Shown here in pieces: positions 12,845-25,600 of a DNA stretch of 64,000 nt (position 1 is its first letter; each line of letters starts with the position of its first letter). A model generated the notes under the pieces. That model saw only the letters and a list, made by a program, of their open reading frames with translations. It made no database searches and was not told the origin of the DNA. The position numbers were made by a program, and so were the translations under genes. The stretch is from the NCBI GenBank assembly GCA_032622095.1, contig CP136069.1:102638278-102702277 (forward strand), given 5' to 3'. Origin of the DNA: Siphonodentalium dalli. Lineage: Eukaryota; Mollusca; Scaphopoda; Gadilida; Siphonodentaliidae.

Positions 12845-13867
12845 CTTCTTTCTCATCCAGTTTCCCATATGTAATTGCCTGAGAAAACAGGTATTTAGTC
12901 TTACTGCCAAACTGTCAGATTCATCATTCACACTTGGCCTTGGGAGTTTGTTTTCATAAGCCATATGTCATTTATATACAAACTCTCTATTAAACATTTT
13001 AGGGTATTAATCAAAGGAACTGTCACTCCAATCAGATTTTGTTAACACTGCCATTTCATTTATTACATTATAATCAATATGACATATATGTGGTGTTAAG
13101 TAAACATTCTGTGATCGCAGGCACCTTCCTCATATCTCATAGAGCTCTGAGTATCTGCTGTTTGCATGTTCTTGATTTTAGACTGATTTAAATAAAATAT
13201 TTTAAATAAAAATCAATTTGTTTTGTTTTGTTTTGTTTTTATTTTTGTTAAATTGAGCAAGGAGTTCAATCTAAAAAATAAAATAAAAAAATTTAAGAGT
13301 TGTGTCAAAAAAACCAACACTTCAAATTAAAAAAATATGAATAACTCTAGAACGTAAAAAAATGATTGAACACTCAATTGATTGCCATTATAGTATTGAG
13401 CATCTATACCATATTTCATTGCGATTCGTCAACCAATGGTGCAGATATCTGCTTGGACCGACAAAAAATCCAACATTTTCAGATAAACAAAGATGACTAA
13501 CTCTAGAATGGAAAATCAGAAATTTCATTAAGATCTGACAACCAGTGTTTGAGATATCTGCCCGGATGAATGGACGTACGATCTTTAAGACTAATGGATG
13601 GATAAATCCAGTATAAAAAATCTATATGTACTAACTTTTAATGCATTTAATGGCCAAATTTGAAAGAATTTATCACACTAACAGCATAATATGATCGTCC
13701 GCATCAAACTCCTCAGGAAACAAAAAACCCTGGTCCGTAATTCACCATGAAACTTCTTAATATCACTTTTCAAACTCCAAAGAGAATCTTTCTACACACG
13801 GCAAATTCTGGATGTTCACAAAAGCTCCAACCCACAGGTTGAGCAAAAAATGGACATTTCCAGATAA
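12845..13867. other. No gene seen; degenerate repeat
   Basis: 13320-13600 has units with aataactctagaa-g and gatatctgc-cgga-gaa, the same old repeat that hosts the hAT-like insertion at 15597 and that recurs at about 43430-43560. No coding evidence. Confidence 0.45.
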
Positions 13868-15496
13868 CAAGACAGTCAATGACTGTGGGGGTCTGTCACC
13901 TGACTGTAAAGACTGAGAAGAATGGGACTCTGAAGACTACAACAGTCAGTAATTGTCAAAATCACTTAAGACAAGTAATTCTAAAGAGGGACATAGCTGA
14001 TGGTTCTCAGATGAGCAAGGCTCTTCACCTTGAAATTTTTAATTGCACTCCACTGACAAATATCAAACCCCTTACCCATTTTAAACAAGACAACCAGTCC
14101 TAAGTTCACATAATTCCTTTTGCACATCCCTCTTAGAATAAAATTTTACAACTGTTATCAGTACTTCAAGCTCTAAAACTTGGAAATTTCCAACCTGACA
14201 TCCCCCATAAAGTTAAAATTTGTGGCCATTTCGGTCCTACAGTTTAACCCAAAGTAGGAAAATATGGACTGTTACTGGTTGAAAAATGGTTCTTGAGAAG
14301 ATATTGTTTTAAGAATTACTATGGAAGGAAAGAGTTATGGCCCTGGCTTATCACCTATTTGACCTGATGAACTCATTTGAACAAATCTGAATGTGAGTCA
14401 CCTAGGGGATATCCACACCAAAATATATCAACCCATTTGGTCTTTAATATGTATCTGGAGAAGAAAACAAATGATGGATGGTGGAAAGACATCCTGACAG
14501 ACGGATGGATAGGAGAACAGTCTGACAGAGAGACAGACAAATTCAATCTAATATGCCCCCCAAGTTTTCTTTGCAAAATCAGGGTATATTGAGTTCAACC
14601 GGATACTGGTGGTTAAGAAAATAATATTCAAACAGCCAAGCCTGAATATAGTGTCTGACATTTGCAGAATGAGGTCCCCAAAGGGTGAATTTAGTCACGC
14701 AATCCTGCAAGGCAGACTAGCATCACCAATTCACTCTCTGGGGACCTCATTCTGTTTAGGCCTCAACTGCTATGGGAGACATAGCATCAGATTGAAGTTC
14801 TCCAGTTAAAGTTGGTGATGTTCACCATTGGGCACCTCAATTATGCATTTATGCACTGGCATGAGTGCTGGCTAAGCAGTTGTTTACACCTGTCAGCCTG
14901 ATAACATCTCAATTGATGACTGTATTATTAACTCTCTCTGTATGTAGCTAATACAGTTGACTGAGTCTGCTGGTGGGAGAGGTGAGTTATGAGATGGGTT
15001 GGGGGTGCTGTTGGTTGGGGGCAGGGTGGTGGTCTGGGTCATGTGGGGGAGGGTGATAGAAAGGGGAAGTTTCCATGATTTCATTAAGATTTTCATAACT
15101 CTGCGAATGTTACAACGGTGTTAGTTTTTCTAATTTTTTAACATGTTTAAAAAAAAAACCTCCACCCCCATGTGACCCCATTTGAACAAATCTGAACCCC
15201 AGTCATTCAAGGACCCTGCATACCAAATATAAACTAAACCGGCCCAATGGTTCTAGACAAGAAGTCGTAATAAGAATTACCATGGAGGAATATAGTTATG
15301 GCCCTGGTTTTGCAACTAATTGACATTTGAACAAGTCTGAATGTGAGTCACCTAGGGAACATCCACATCAAATATGAACACAGTCAGTCTAATAGTTCTG
15401 GAGAAGAAGCCGATTCTTGACGGACGGACAGACGGATGGACGGACGAGGAGTGATGACCATAGTTCCACTGGAGACTTCGTCTCAGGTGAGCTAAA
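13868..15496 (+). mobile_element. Family D element, copy 1
   Basis: It starts aacaagacagtcaatgactg and ends in a CGGACGGACAGACGG tail plus a hairpin end (tagttccactggagacttcg, tctcaggtgagctaaaa). In between are degenerate units of about 150 bp and an internal hairpin segment at 14661-14752. The copy at 24842-27562 has the same start, order and end, which defines the element. No coding capacity is seen. Confidence 0.7.
14661..14752. repeat. gaatgaggtcccc hairpin segment
   Basis: gaatgaggtccccaaagggt and, inverted, ctctggggacctcattctg form a stem with a loop of about 55 bp. Related hairpins lie at 26314-26411 and 26598-26700. Confidence 0.75.
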
Positions 15497-15596
15497 AACA
15501 TTACCCGTAGAATGGAAAATGTTAACAACCAATTTAACATTCATTTCAATGCTCCTTTAGTGGTGAACATCAGTCCGATAACCAGTGACTGAGATA

Positions 15597-16377
15597 TAGT
15601 GTTGAACCGACTTGAGTTTTTCGTAGTCGACAGTGAAAAATAGAGGTGGAGTCGACTAATCGACAACCACCATTCACATGGAAAACTTTCAATTTACTAC
15701 GTGCTTATTGAGTACTATAAAATCACTGGGAGATAACTGCTGTTCCCATTTTTTGTGGGTATTAGGATCGTTAGACGGAAACCAGTGGCCGGTGTTACAA
15801 ACCGGTGGCCAGTGCCACTAAATTTGTATCCATCCAGCTAATTAATACCGGGTGTCTTTGCTAAGTTGGCTTCAATGGGTTTCATTGTGTATAGGTTTCT
15901 CGTTTAACATTGTATTATGGCACATTCATCATACCATATCCCCGGACACATTAGTCCATGCTCATACTGAATTAATTACACACATAGTGACAGAGAATAT
16001 GTAATAAACGTATTGGTATAATTATTGTATTCAATTAAACTGACGTGACATGACACAAATTGAAAGAACATCAAAGGATTCAAAGTGCGGCTGTGGATAC
16101 AGTTATCTTTGATTGGCCATCACACAACAATGTTTATTTATTAGCGACATTGTCAATTTTATAACTGGTATTTGTGTAAGTAATTCTACTAAATAGCTCA
16201 GCTTTTGTTTTAACTGTTAACACTGCATGTCCTTGCCGTTGTTGCTATATTGTATTGTACCATTGTTCCCTTAAAATATAGTGCATTCTCAATTTAATAT
16301 ATAAATAATTGACTTGGGATTCTGGAGTCGACTTTTGGTGAACAATTCATCGATGTCGACTAATCATTTCAACACTA
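15597..16377. mobile_element. Non-autonomous hAT-like element with 8-bp target duplication
   Basis: The ends are inverted: TAGTGTTGAA at left and TTCAACACTA at right, with GTCGACTAATC motifs subterminally. It is flanked by CTGAGATA (15589-15596) and CTGAGATG (16378-16385), an 8-bp duplication with one mismatch. Eight-bp duplications with AGTGTTG ends are typical of hAT. The 781-bp interior has no transposase. It sits inside an older repeat whose sequence resumes on both sides. Confidence 0.85.
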
Positions 16378-16480
16378 CTGAGATGTCTTCTCGGACAGAT
16401 GCATGGTCGCAGGTAATCCAATCTTTGAATGTAGGTATAAAAGAATAACATCTGATCCAATGAGTAGAAAGACAACATAC

Positions 16481-16640
16481 CTGTAATGTCTCGAGTAGAT
16501 CTCGGGTACAAATGTTTCTCCTGGATGGATAATCAGATGTGGATGTCATAAGCTGGTGACAAGCCATTTTATCTCCTAGCTCAGGTGTTGGTTTCAAACA
16601 GGGCATCTGCCATCCAGATTCACTTAGAGATGTAGCCAAA
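16481..16640 (-). CDS. TADA1: TADA1 exon g (penultimate exon)
   Basis: The 160-bp exon has acceptor tatgttctctacag and donor ATTACAG|gtatgt. Phase 2 in and phase 0 out. It carries TPELGDKMACHQLM and ends ICTRDLLETLQ, aligned with the PPDDAEQQAALL...YDLFEALQ block of vertebrate TADA1. The next exon should carry the HSVYALNMERI-like C-terminus; I did not find it between 1 and 16480. A hAT-like element ends 103 bp downstream of the donor. Confidence 0.9.
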
Positions 16641-19600
16641 CTGTAGAGAACATAATATAATAAGTGGATCAAAAAAAAGCTGAAGAACAAGGAAGATCTA
16701 TTAAATAAGCATTAATTCAAACTGTATAAGTGTTAAGGAAAACTAAAATCTTGATTACCATGCAGTTAAAATTTTGTTGCCCACTGAAATATAATTTTTA
16801 AAAGTAAAATTACTTTTTCCTTAAGGGAAGCCCGAAACTGAACTATATGGATTATTATCCTCGGCCTTGTGTTATCAGGAGGTTTAAAATTTATTGTCCG
16901 TTTATTGCTTATTCCAGTCAATCAGTGCTCGGGATTAGCTACGCATGAATGCGTCTCGTGTAACTCTTGCGTGAATCTCGCGTTCTAACAATCCATCTAG
17001 TCAGTTTTTAATTTTCCGACCGAATCATAGGATTTGCGAGTCGCGGGGTTGGGAACGGCACCGCCATGGGAGGGATCTCTGATAGTTCAGTTTCGGGCTT
17101 CCCTTAAGGAAAAAGTAATTTTACTTTTAAAAATTATATTTTTCCGCCAAGGAGAAGCCCTCAACTGAACTATATGGATTAGAATGCAAGCGCAGGAGGA
17201 GGCAAGAGCAATAAATTTAATATCCCAGTTTGACGGGAATGTACTCTTCCGAAAACAGATTTCATGTAAATGTGATTTAGTCATGAATCAGCCTTGATAT
17301 GTTATGTGAAAGAGCCCATAAATTCAGATTCCAGTATAGCTCAAGCTTGTACCTGCCCCCCCCTGGTTTTAGGAAGAAACGTCCCAGGCAGTGCCACACC
17401 ATACGCGCCAGCTAGAAACCGAGCAAGTAGAGACTTCTTCTTCTGCTGCTGACTTCACTGCATCTTCTTCTCGTTTTCATGTGATGAGAGTGATTTCTGT
17501 AGATATCTTCCAAAATAGAAAGCGCTATTGACAGTACGCGACATCGAGTCATCCCCACACAGAACAGCCTCCAAAGGCTCGGGTGCGATTGTCCTGGAGG
17601 ATTGGTTGCCCGAATCTCCGAGAACGGCACCCCGCCTGCCACGGACTGCTGGTGCAGGACCATGGGGCTCGAACTGGTTCATCCCGAGGTAAAGACTGGT
17701 ACAGTTGTGCAAAGTTTGTGTAAGTCAGTTGACACATATCCTGTGATGAAGTTTTGTACAAGAGATCGACCCATGTCGTTTCCATACGCAAAGCGAGTTC
17801 CTTAGGAACGACAGAATCCTCAACCGACAGTGGGAACCACCATCGGCCGGTGATTCTTGCCCATCGTCGTCAAATCCATCAGACGCCATGAGAAGTATAG
17901 GAAGCATGTCAGTATCGACGCCAGCAACAGAACACCCTGCATCAGGTTGAGATAAGGTACTATAGGGAAGCCCACTCGGGGAATGGCTCGAACGAGGAAT
18001 AAATGCTCTCACAGTTGAAGTTAAGGTGCTTTGGCCCACCCCAATGCCATAAGGTCAGCAAAAAGATAAAATTAGAAGGATCCATTTGACCAGAGAAAAC
18101 CCCCCCCATCGAATCTCCCGAATGCAGGTGGTCCAGACAAGCTGGCATAAACGTCGATGACATACCACTAGGATCCCATGACGCCAGAGGAGCAGGCCTG
18201 GACGTATCACGTGGGATGACGTTTCCAGGGGGACAAGACCGACCCTCGTAATGGGGTGGGCCACAGCGCTGTGGGGAAGCTTCAGAAGGTCTTTTGGCTG
18301 GAGCGCATTGAGCGGCACCGGACATCGAGACTTCCCCACCCAGAACAGCCTCCAAAGGCGAGTGTGCGGGTGTTCTGGAGGATTGGTTGCCCGAATCTCC
18401 GAGAACTGCACGCTGCCACCCAAAGTCTGCTGATGCATGACCAGGGGGGCCGAACTGGTCCTGCCCGAGGTAAGACTGGTACGTTTGCTCAAATTGTTTA
18501 ACCATGGACCAACGGGCCCTCATCCAACAATGACAATACCGCATATTGCCGCGTTTATTTCTTGAGCAACCCGCACAGTGTGTGGCCATCAAAGTCGAAT
18601 CTCGTCGACTATAAGCAAGACAAGACATTCTGTTAGTTATTAGCAAGCGTAATACACAAAACATTTTGTTAGTTAATGCAAAATAATGTTAATAAGGTAA
18701 ATTCCGTTCATTATGTGGCCACGTGATCTTACCTGCTAGAAATTAAACTGCAGGTAAGATAGTCACTTCTCGGCGAAGAGGACGATGAGAACCGATTTCT
18801 CCTGTGCAAGAACAGTTTTCGCGGTGCCCTTGCTTACGGTGAGGAGAATGTTTTATACGCGTACGGAAAGTCCTCCGAAGGTGGAGCAGGCCTGGACATA
18901 TCCCGAGGGAGAATGATTCCAGGGGGATACAAGACCCACTCTCGTAATGGAGTGGGCCATGGACCGTGGGGAAGAGTCAGAAGTCTCAGTCCTTCCCAGA
19001 TGACAGGAGCAATTGTACTCGCACCCGTATGCACTTGTAATTCTCTAATTCACGAGCATTAAACTTTGCCCTCTTCCCTGTGCATGGTTACAGTAACCGT
19101 TGATTCAATATTAAACTATTGGAGGTACATGTATATTTAATGAAAGTGTCAATGACACTGTAGCTCAACTTAGGTAGGGGAATAATTTAATGGTCGACAG
19201 TAAATGGAGGAATAGGAAAAGTGCTAATTGAAATGTCTAAGTAAGACCAGATGTACATGTCAATATCAACATTCATAACAGGTTTCATAATGATCGGATC
19301 AGGGATGTGGTGATTATGGTGTGCCAAAGGATTTATTGATGCAAAGAGTAAATTCTAAAATGGCCGAATTTTCCGAATTACCCCAAAATGACTTGTTCCC
19401 ATCTACAGCCTTTACAAATCTCATAATGATCTGATCAAAGGTATGACCTGTAGCCTGTGCCAATGGATTTAGTCATGCAAAGAGTAAAATCCAAGGTGGC
19501 TGCTGGCGGCCATGTTTTTCGGCTGAACGACCCCAAAATGACTCGTTTCCCATCTACATGTCATTGTTAACATACATGACAAATTTCATGAAGTTCCGAC

Positions 19601-22600
19601 CAAAGCTACGACCTGTAGCCCGCACCAAAGGATTTATTCATGCAAAGAGTAAAATCCAATATGGCTGATGGCAGACATGTTTTTTAGCCAAACGACCACA
19701 AAATGACTCGTTCCCATCTACATGTTAATATTAACATCCATGATAAATATCATGATGATCAGACAAACAGTACGACCTGTAGCCCGTGCCAATGGATTGA
19801 ATTTTGAAATCCAAGATGGCTGCCAGCGGCCATGTTTTTTGGCCGTATGACCCCAAAATGACTCGTTCCCATATACATGTCAATATCAATATTCATGACA
19901 AATTTCATAAAGGTCATGAATATTGATAAAATATGCGCAAGTCAATATTAACATCCATGACAAATTTCATGATGATCAAACGAACAGTACGACCTGTAGC
20001 CCGCGCCAATGGATTGAATTTTGAAATCCAAGATGGCCACCAGCGGCCATGTGTTTTGGCCGAATGACCCCAAAATGACTCGTTCCTATCTACATGTCAA
20101 TGTCAACATTCATGCAAAATTTCATAAAGATCAGACCAAAGGTACGACCTGTAGCCCGCGCCAAAGGAAATTGTTGACGGACATACGCACACACGGACAC
20201 ACGGACGCCAAGCCATGGCAATAGCTCAAACTTACAAAAGTAAGTTGAGCTAAAAACTTCTCAGAAGAAGTTAATTTCTCGCTGTTTCATGACTATATAA
20301 AGCAAAACAAGCGATAAAACCATAAGATAATTTTTTGTCATGTAGGTGCTGGGTGGGGGGGGGGGGGAAATATCCTGACCTGGACATCTCCCCCCCACCC
20401 CAAACCCTGACTCAAAAAAACTTGTTCTCAGAAGAAGTTAATTTCTCGCTGTTTCATGACTATATAAAGCAAAACAAGCGATAACACCATAAGATTATTT
20501 TTTTGTCATGTAGGTGCTGGGTGGGGGGGGGGGGGGGAAGATATCCTGACCTGGACATCTCCCCCCCCACCCCAAACCCTGACTCAAAAAAACTTGTTCT
20601 CAGAAGAAGTTAATTTCTCGCTGTTTCATGACTATATAAAGCAAAACAAGCGATAAAACCATAAGATTATTTTTTTTCATGTAGGTGCTAGGTGGGTGGG
20701 GGGGGGGGAGATATCCTGACCTGGACATCCCCCCCCCCCACCCCAAACCCTGACTCAAAAAACTTTTTCTCAGAAGAAGTTAATTTCTCGCTGTTTCATG
20801 ACTATATAAAGCAAAACAAGCGATAAAACCATAAGATTATTTTTTTGTCAGTCATGTAGGTGCTGGGTGGGGGGAAGATATCCTGACCTGGACATTTCCC
20901 CCCCCCCCCCCCCCCCCCACCCCAAACCCTGACTCAAAAAAGTTGTTCTCAGAAGAAGTTAATTTCTCCCTGTTTCATGACTATATAAAGCAAAACGAGC
21001 GATAAAACCATAAGATTATTTTTTTGTCATGTAGGTGCTGGGTGGGGGGAAGATATCCTGACCTGGACATTTCCCCCCCCCCCCCCAAACCCTGACTCAA
21101 AAAACTTTTTCTCAGAAGAAGTTAATTTCTCGTTGTTTCATGAATATATAAAGCAAAACAAGCAATAAATCCATACAATGATTTATTTGTCATGTAGGTG
21201 CTGGGTGGGGGGGGGGGATATCCTGACCTGGACATCCCCACCCCCCACCCCAAACCCTGACTCAAAAAACTTTTTCTCAGAAGAAGTTAATTTCTCGCTG
21301 TTTCATGACTATATAAAGCAAAACAAGCGATAAAACCATAAGATTATTTTTTTGTCATGTAGGTGCTGGGTGGGGGGGAAGATATCCTGACCTGGACATC
21401 TCCCCCCCCCCCCCCCCCCCCCCACCCCAAACCCTGACTCAAAAAAGTTGTTCTCAGAAGAAGTTAATTTCTCGCTGTTTCATGACTATATAAAGCAAAA
21501 CAAGCGATAAAACCATAAGATTATTTTTTTGTCATGTAGGTGCTGGGTGGGGGGGGAAGATATCCTGACCTGGACATCTCCCCCCCCCCCCCCACCCCAA
21601 ACCCTGACTCAAAAAAGTTGTTCTCAGAAGAAGTTAATTTCTCGCTGTTTCATGAATATATAAAGCAAAACAAGCAATAAATCCATACAATGATTTATTT
21701 GTCATGTAGGTGCTGGGTGGGGGGGGGGGGATATCCTGACCTGGACATCTCCCCCCACCCCAAACCCTGACTAAAACAACTTTCTCTTGGAGAAGCTAAT
21801 TTCTCGCTGTTTCATTACTATATAAAGCAAAATAAGCGATAAAACCATAAGATGATTTTATTGTCATGTAGGTGCGGGGTGGGGGGGGGGGGGGGTGGAA
21901 TATCCAAGCCTGGACGTTTGAAAGAAAAGAAAAAATTTGAATTAAAAAAAAAAAAAATTCTGGTCATTTCATGAACAGACAAACAAATTCGTGAAAAAAC
22001 TAATTTTGCCACTTTTTTTTTTTTTTTTAATCTCCAAAAACATTTTTCTGGCCATTTCAGAACCAAACGATATCATATGAGTGAAATTATTTTTTAGTCG
22101 TACATGGGGGGGGAAGATATCCAGGGTGGGGGGAAGATATCCTGGGGGGGGGGGAAGATGACGTGTTACACCGGTCCCATCGCAGTTAAAGTATGGGAAT
22201 GTGACTAAAGTGCAACTAAACATGCATGTATCGAGGTCTATCCCACAAAGACATTTAATTTGAGAGAAACACAACGAACGATTTTATTACGGATGCAATT
22301 ACATCCGTCTTCTGAATTGTGAGAGAAAATGAGAGCTTGAGCTGCATTTTCATCTGGGAAGAACTGAAGGCTGGTTGGCTGGTGCGCTGTCAGCGGCACA
22401 TGACGAGTCTTCCCCACCCTAAGGCTCAGGTGCTGAGGCGTGCGCCCATGAAGATTGGTTTTCCGAATCAACGATAGTAGCACCGCGCCAGTCACTGGTA
22501 CTGGGCAGTGGTCATACACGATATAGAGGCTTCTTGCGGAACGGCGCTGTATATGTGTGATGATACAAAAGCTGTCATTTGTGTTAGTCATTTAGGTATT

Positions 22601-25600
22601 CTATTCACCAGATAATCATATGGATATTTAGTAATAGAAGGAGAAGAGATATGTTTTGGACTCTTCTGAAATTGGCACTGTCAGGTCTGCGGAATGCAAA
22701 ATATGCGCAAGCCGTAACATACTAGTATGTGTCGGCTGTCTGGTTGTCCTTAGGTACCCATAAGTTACACAAACAGTTATAATCAGTATCGCGAGAGCCT
22801 CACACAACCTTGGCGCAACCTAGATTTCGCAACCGTCATGTGAACCGAACCGTCGTGTGCCTCCAATACGCAGGCCTGCCGTGGTCGTGCGCAATATAAA
22901 TCTAAATGCTGTTCATGTAAACGCACTTAATATGTGTGACAATACAAATGCTGTCCTTTTTGTTAATTGCCCGATAATCAATTGGATATGAGGCAATAGA
23001 AAGAAAAGAGCCATGTGTTGGTCTCTGTTGAAAATTATAGTGGCAGCGGCCCTGCGCAATATAACTGCATGTTATGTAACTGTGCTTTATACGTGAGTGA
23101 AGGCTATTTCACATTTGATCTTTTCGATATGTGGAAATAGAAGGTTGAGAGCCAAGTGATGGGCTCAGTGGGAAAGGCTATTGGCAATGCATCTGGAGCA
23201 CGTGACAATATATATGCATAGTAGTTCGCCGTTACTATTCACGGATTGAAAGCGCAGATGTATGTCGGTATCGGTGAAAAAAATTGTCAGTTCTTATGTC
23301 ATTGAGCATTTAAGGCACTGATACCATTGGTATGGAACTATTACGGCTGGCCATACATGTGTCATGCTCACCATTTGACCGGTTTTGTGGCGATGAGGCA
23401 CTGATACCATATTGGTCCTGATTAATGGACCAATGAATGTTGAATGTATCGATAAACACTAATGTCTGAGGATAACAGTTCATGCCAGGTCACATCGGAA
23501 AAGGCGACTTGCCACAAGTAGGCCAGTAGGCTCGCAACAAGGATCTCATCCAAAATGTCACCAAAGAGTTCTGACCACGGACAGAATTAACATTGTATAG
23601 GTAAGCAAGCTATAGCTGAAGGTTCAGGCTACTGCGCTTGCATGGCTGTGCAGTCTTGGAACAGGGGAACCCATTCAGCAAAATACAGTAAGTAATTGCA
23701 AAGAAACGGACACAATTGTCGCCGAGAGAAAGTCAGATTATGATTTGATGGAGATCGCCATTCGATAATGTAAACTAGAAACGAAAATCCTTGTTGTCAA
23801 ATCGTGTGTCTGATAATCCTATTCCCCAATCAAACCAGTTGCACGAGTCGTAGCAACCGGACACTGTCAATTCATACTATACATGTACGTAAAGAAAGAG
23901 ACTATTATAGTATTACAGCATTATTTGACACAGGTCATATAATACTAGATGTATAACGAACAGAATCGCCTATTATTCCATTGATACGGGAAAGTGAATG
24001 GAATCGCAAGAACAGAGTCAGGATTGTCATGTAAATATTGTGAAGTCACTAACATCCGTGCCAACGTTCCAAGTATCCAAATACAAGCCCTCATGTTAAG
24101 ACATTCGGGCTAGCTAAGATTTGCAAATATTAATCGCTTAAGCACAATTAATGATAATGTATATGTACAATGATGTTCTTCGATAATCATTTCCCAAACG
24201 TCGATGAAGTTCCAGTCGCTCAACGTCAACTTACAAAATACAATTAGTTGAGGCAAAAGAAATTACATCAGGTAACAAGTTTCTATCTTTGTTATTTATT
24301 CATGTAAATTATTGCCAAAGGAGATATTTCTGTCCTGGACAACGTTCTGCGCACTAACATAGCTGTTGCATATATGATATGGCAGTATACATAACCTGAA
24401 CGTGGCGAAGATACGACGTCAGGAAATAGAATGTGTAGCGCGAAATTAGGCTACTCCGCATACCGCACCACGTGGATTCCGAAATTCGACAAGTCATGCC
24501 ACCGTATATGTTGCACAATAATGCAATATAGGTTGGCCATAAGTAAACGATATGCATCTGAGTCAGAATGGCCATCAATGGCGAATATGCCAACGTGATT
24601 CCAACGGTGTTTTTGTCAAATTCAATCACAAATTCGTAGACGAAATGTGTCGATAAAAAACACGCAATTCGCGCATACAATGAAACGAAGAGTTTCTGCG
24701 ATTTCGTAAATTTTTTATTAAAATACTGGGTAAGCAACGGATAAATTGCAAGTTGTTATCAACAATAAATATTGAGTTGATAATGCGCAATACAGAATAA
24801 CACTTCCTTAAAATTAACCACGTCCGATAGCTGGAGGAGGAATTAACAAGACAGTCAAAAACTGTGGGGTCGCTCACCAGACTGCAAAGACTGATGAGAC
24901 TGGGACTCTGGAGACCACAATAGTCAGAACTTTTCATAAGCACTTTGAAAAAAGTAGATCTAAACACGATATGTGGCTAGAGAGGCTTCAGTAGTGTACA
25001 GTGGGTAATTTCAAGGTGAATATCCACCATGAAATTGCCCACTGTTCACTACTGATCACCCCCCTCCTCCAGCTCAACAAGTCCCCTCCCGACCGGGCTC
25101 CAGACTCCCAAGTCTTGGGTTGGAATTTCACAACAGACATCTCAAACTTTCTCAATTTTTGGAAATTTCCAATCTCACAAGCACCTTTTTATAAAACCAT
25201 TTAGACATGTTTGAAGCCCATTTATCCATGGACCCAAAACACCATACATGTATGTCAGATTAATCAGGTAGTTCCAAGGAAGATGTTTTAATGAATTTGG
25301 TATATCAATGATTTTTTAAACACAAAAATTGTTAACTCCCCATAGCCCCCGTCATTTCTTAACAGGTTGACCTGATGTTAACAAATCTGAATATCAGTCA
25401 CTAAAGGATCATCCATACTATATGTAAGCTAAATAGTCCAACCTCTCTTGAGAAGACAATTTAAGAATGACTATAGAGACATACAGTTATGTCCCTGGTC
25501 CCACCCTATTTAACCTGGTGACCACATCTGAATAAATTTCAATACCAGACACCAACGAACCCTTCATACTAAATATCAGCAAAATAGACCTGTTAACATT

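Noticed and set aside
19142-20256. CRISPR-like reading of the regular 155-165 bp repeats
   Set aside because: Units are continuous tandem repeats without unique spacers, in an animal intron.
24354-24967. Two overlapping 113- and 127-codon minus frames
   Set aside because: AT-driven hydrophobic peptides with no motif, no splice context and different frames over the overlap.
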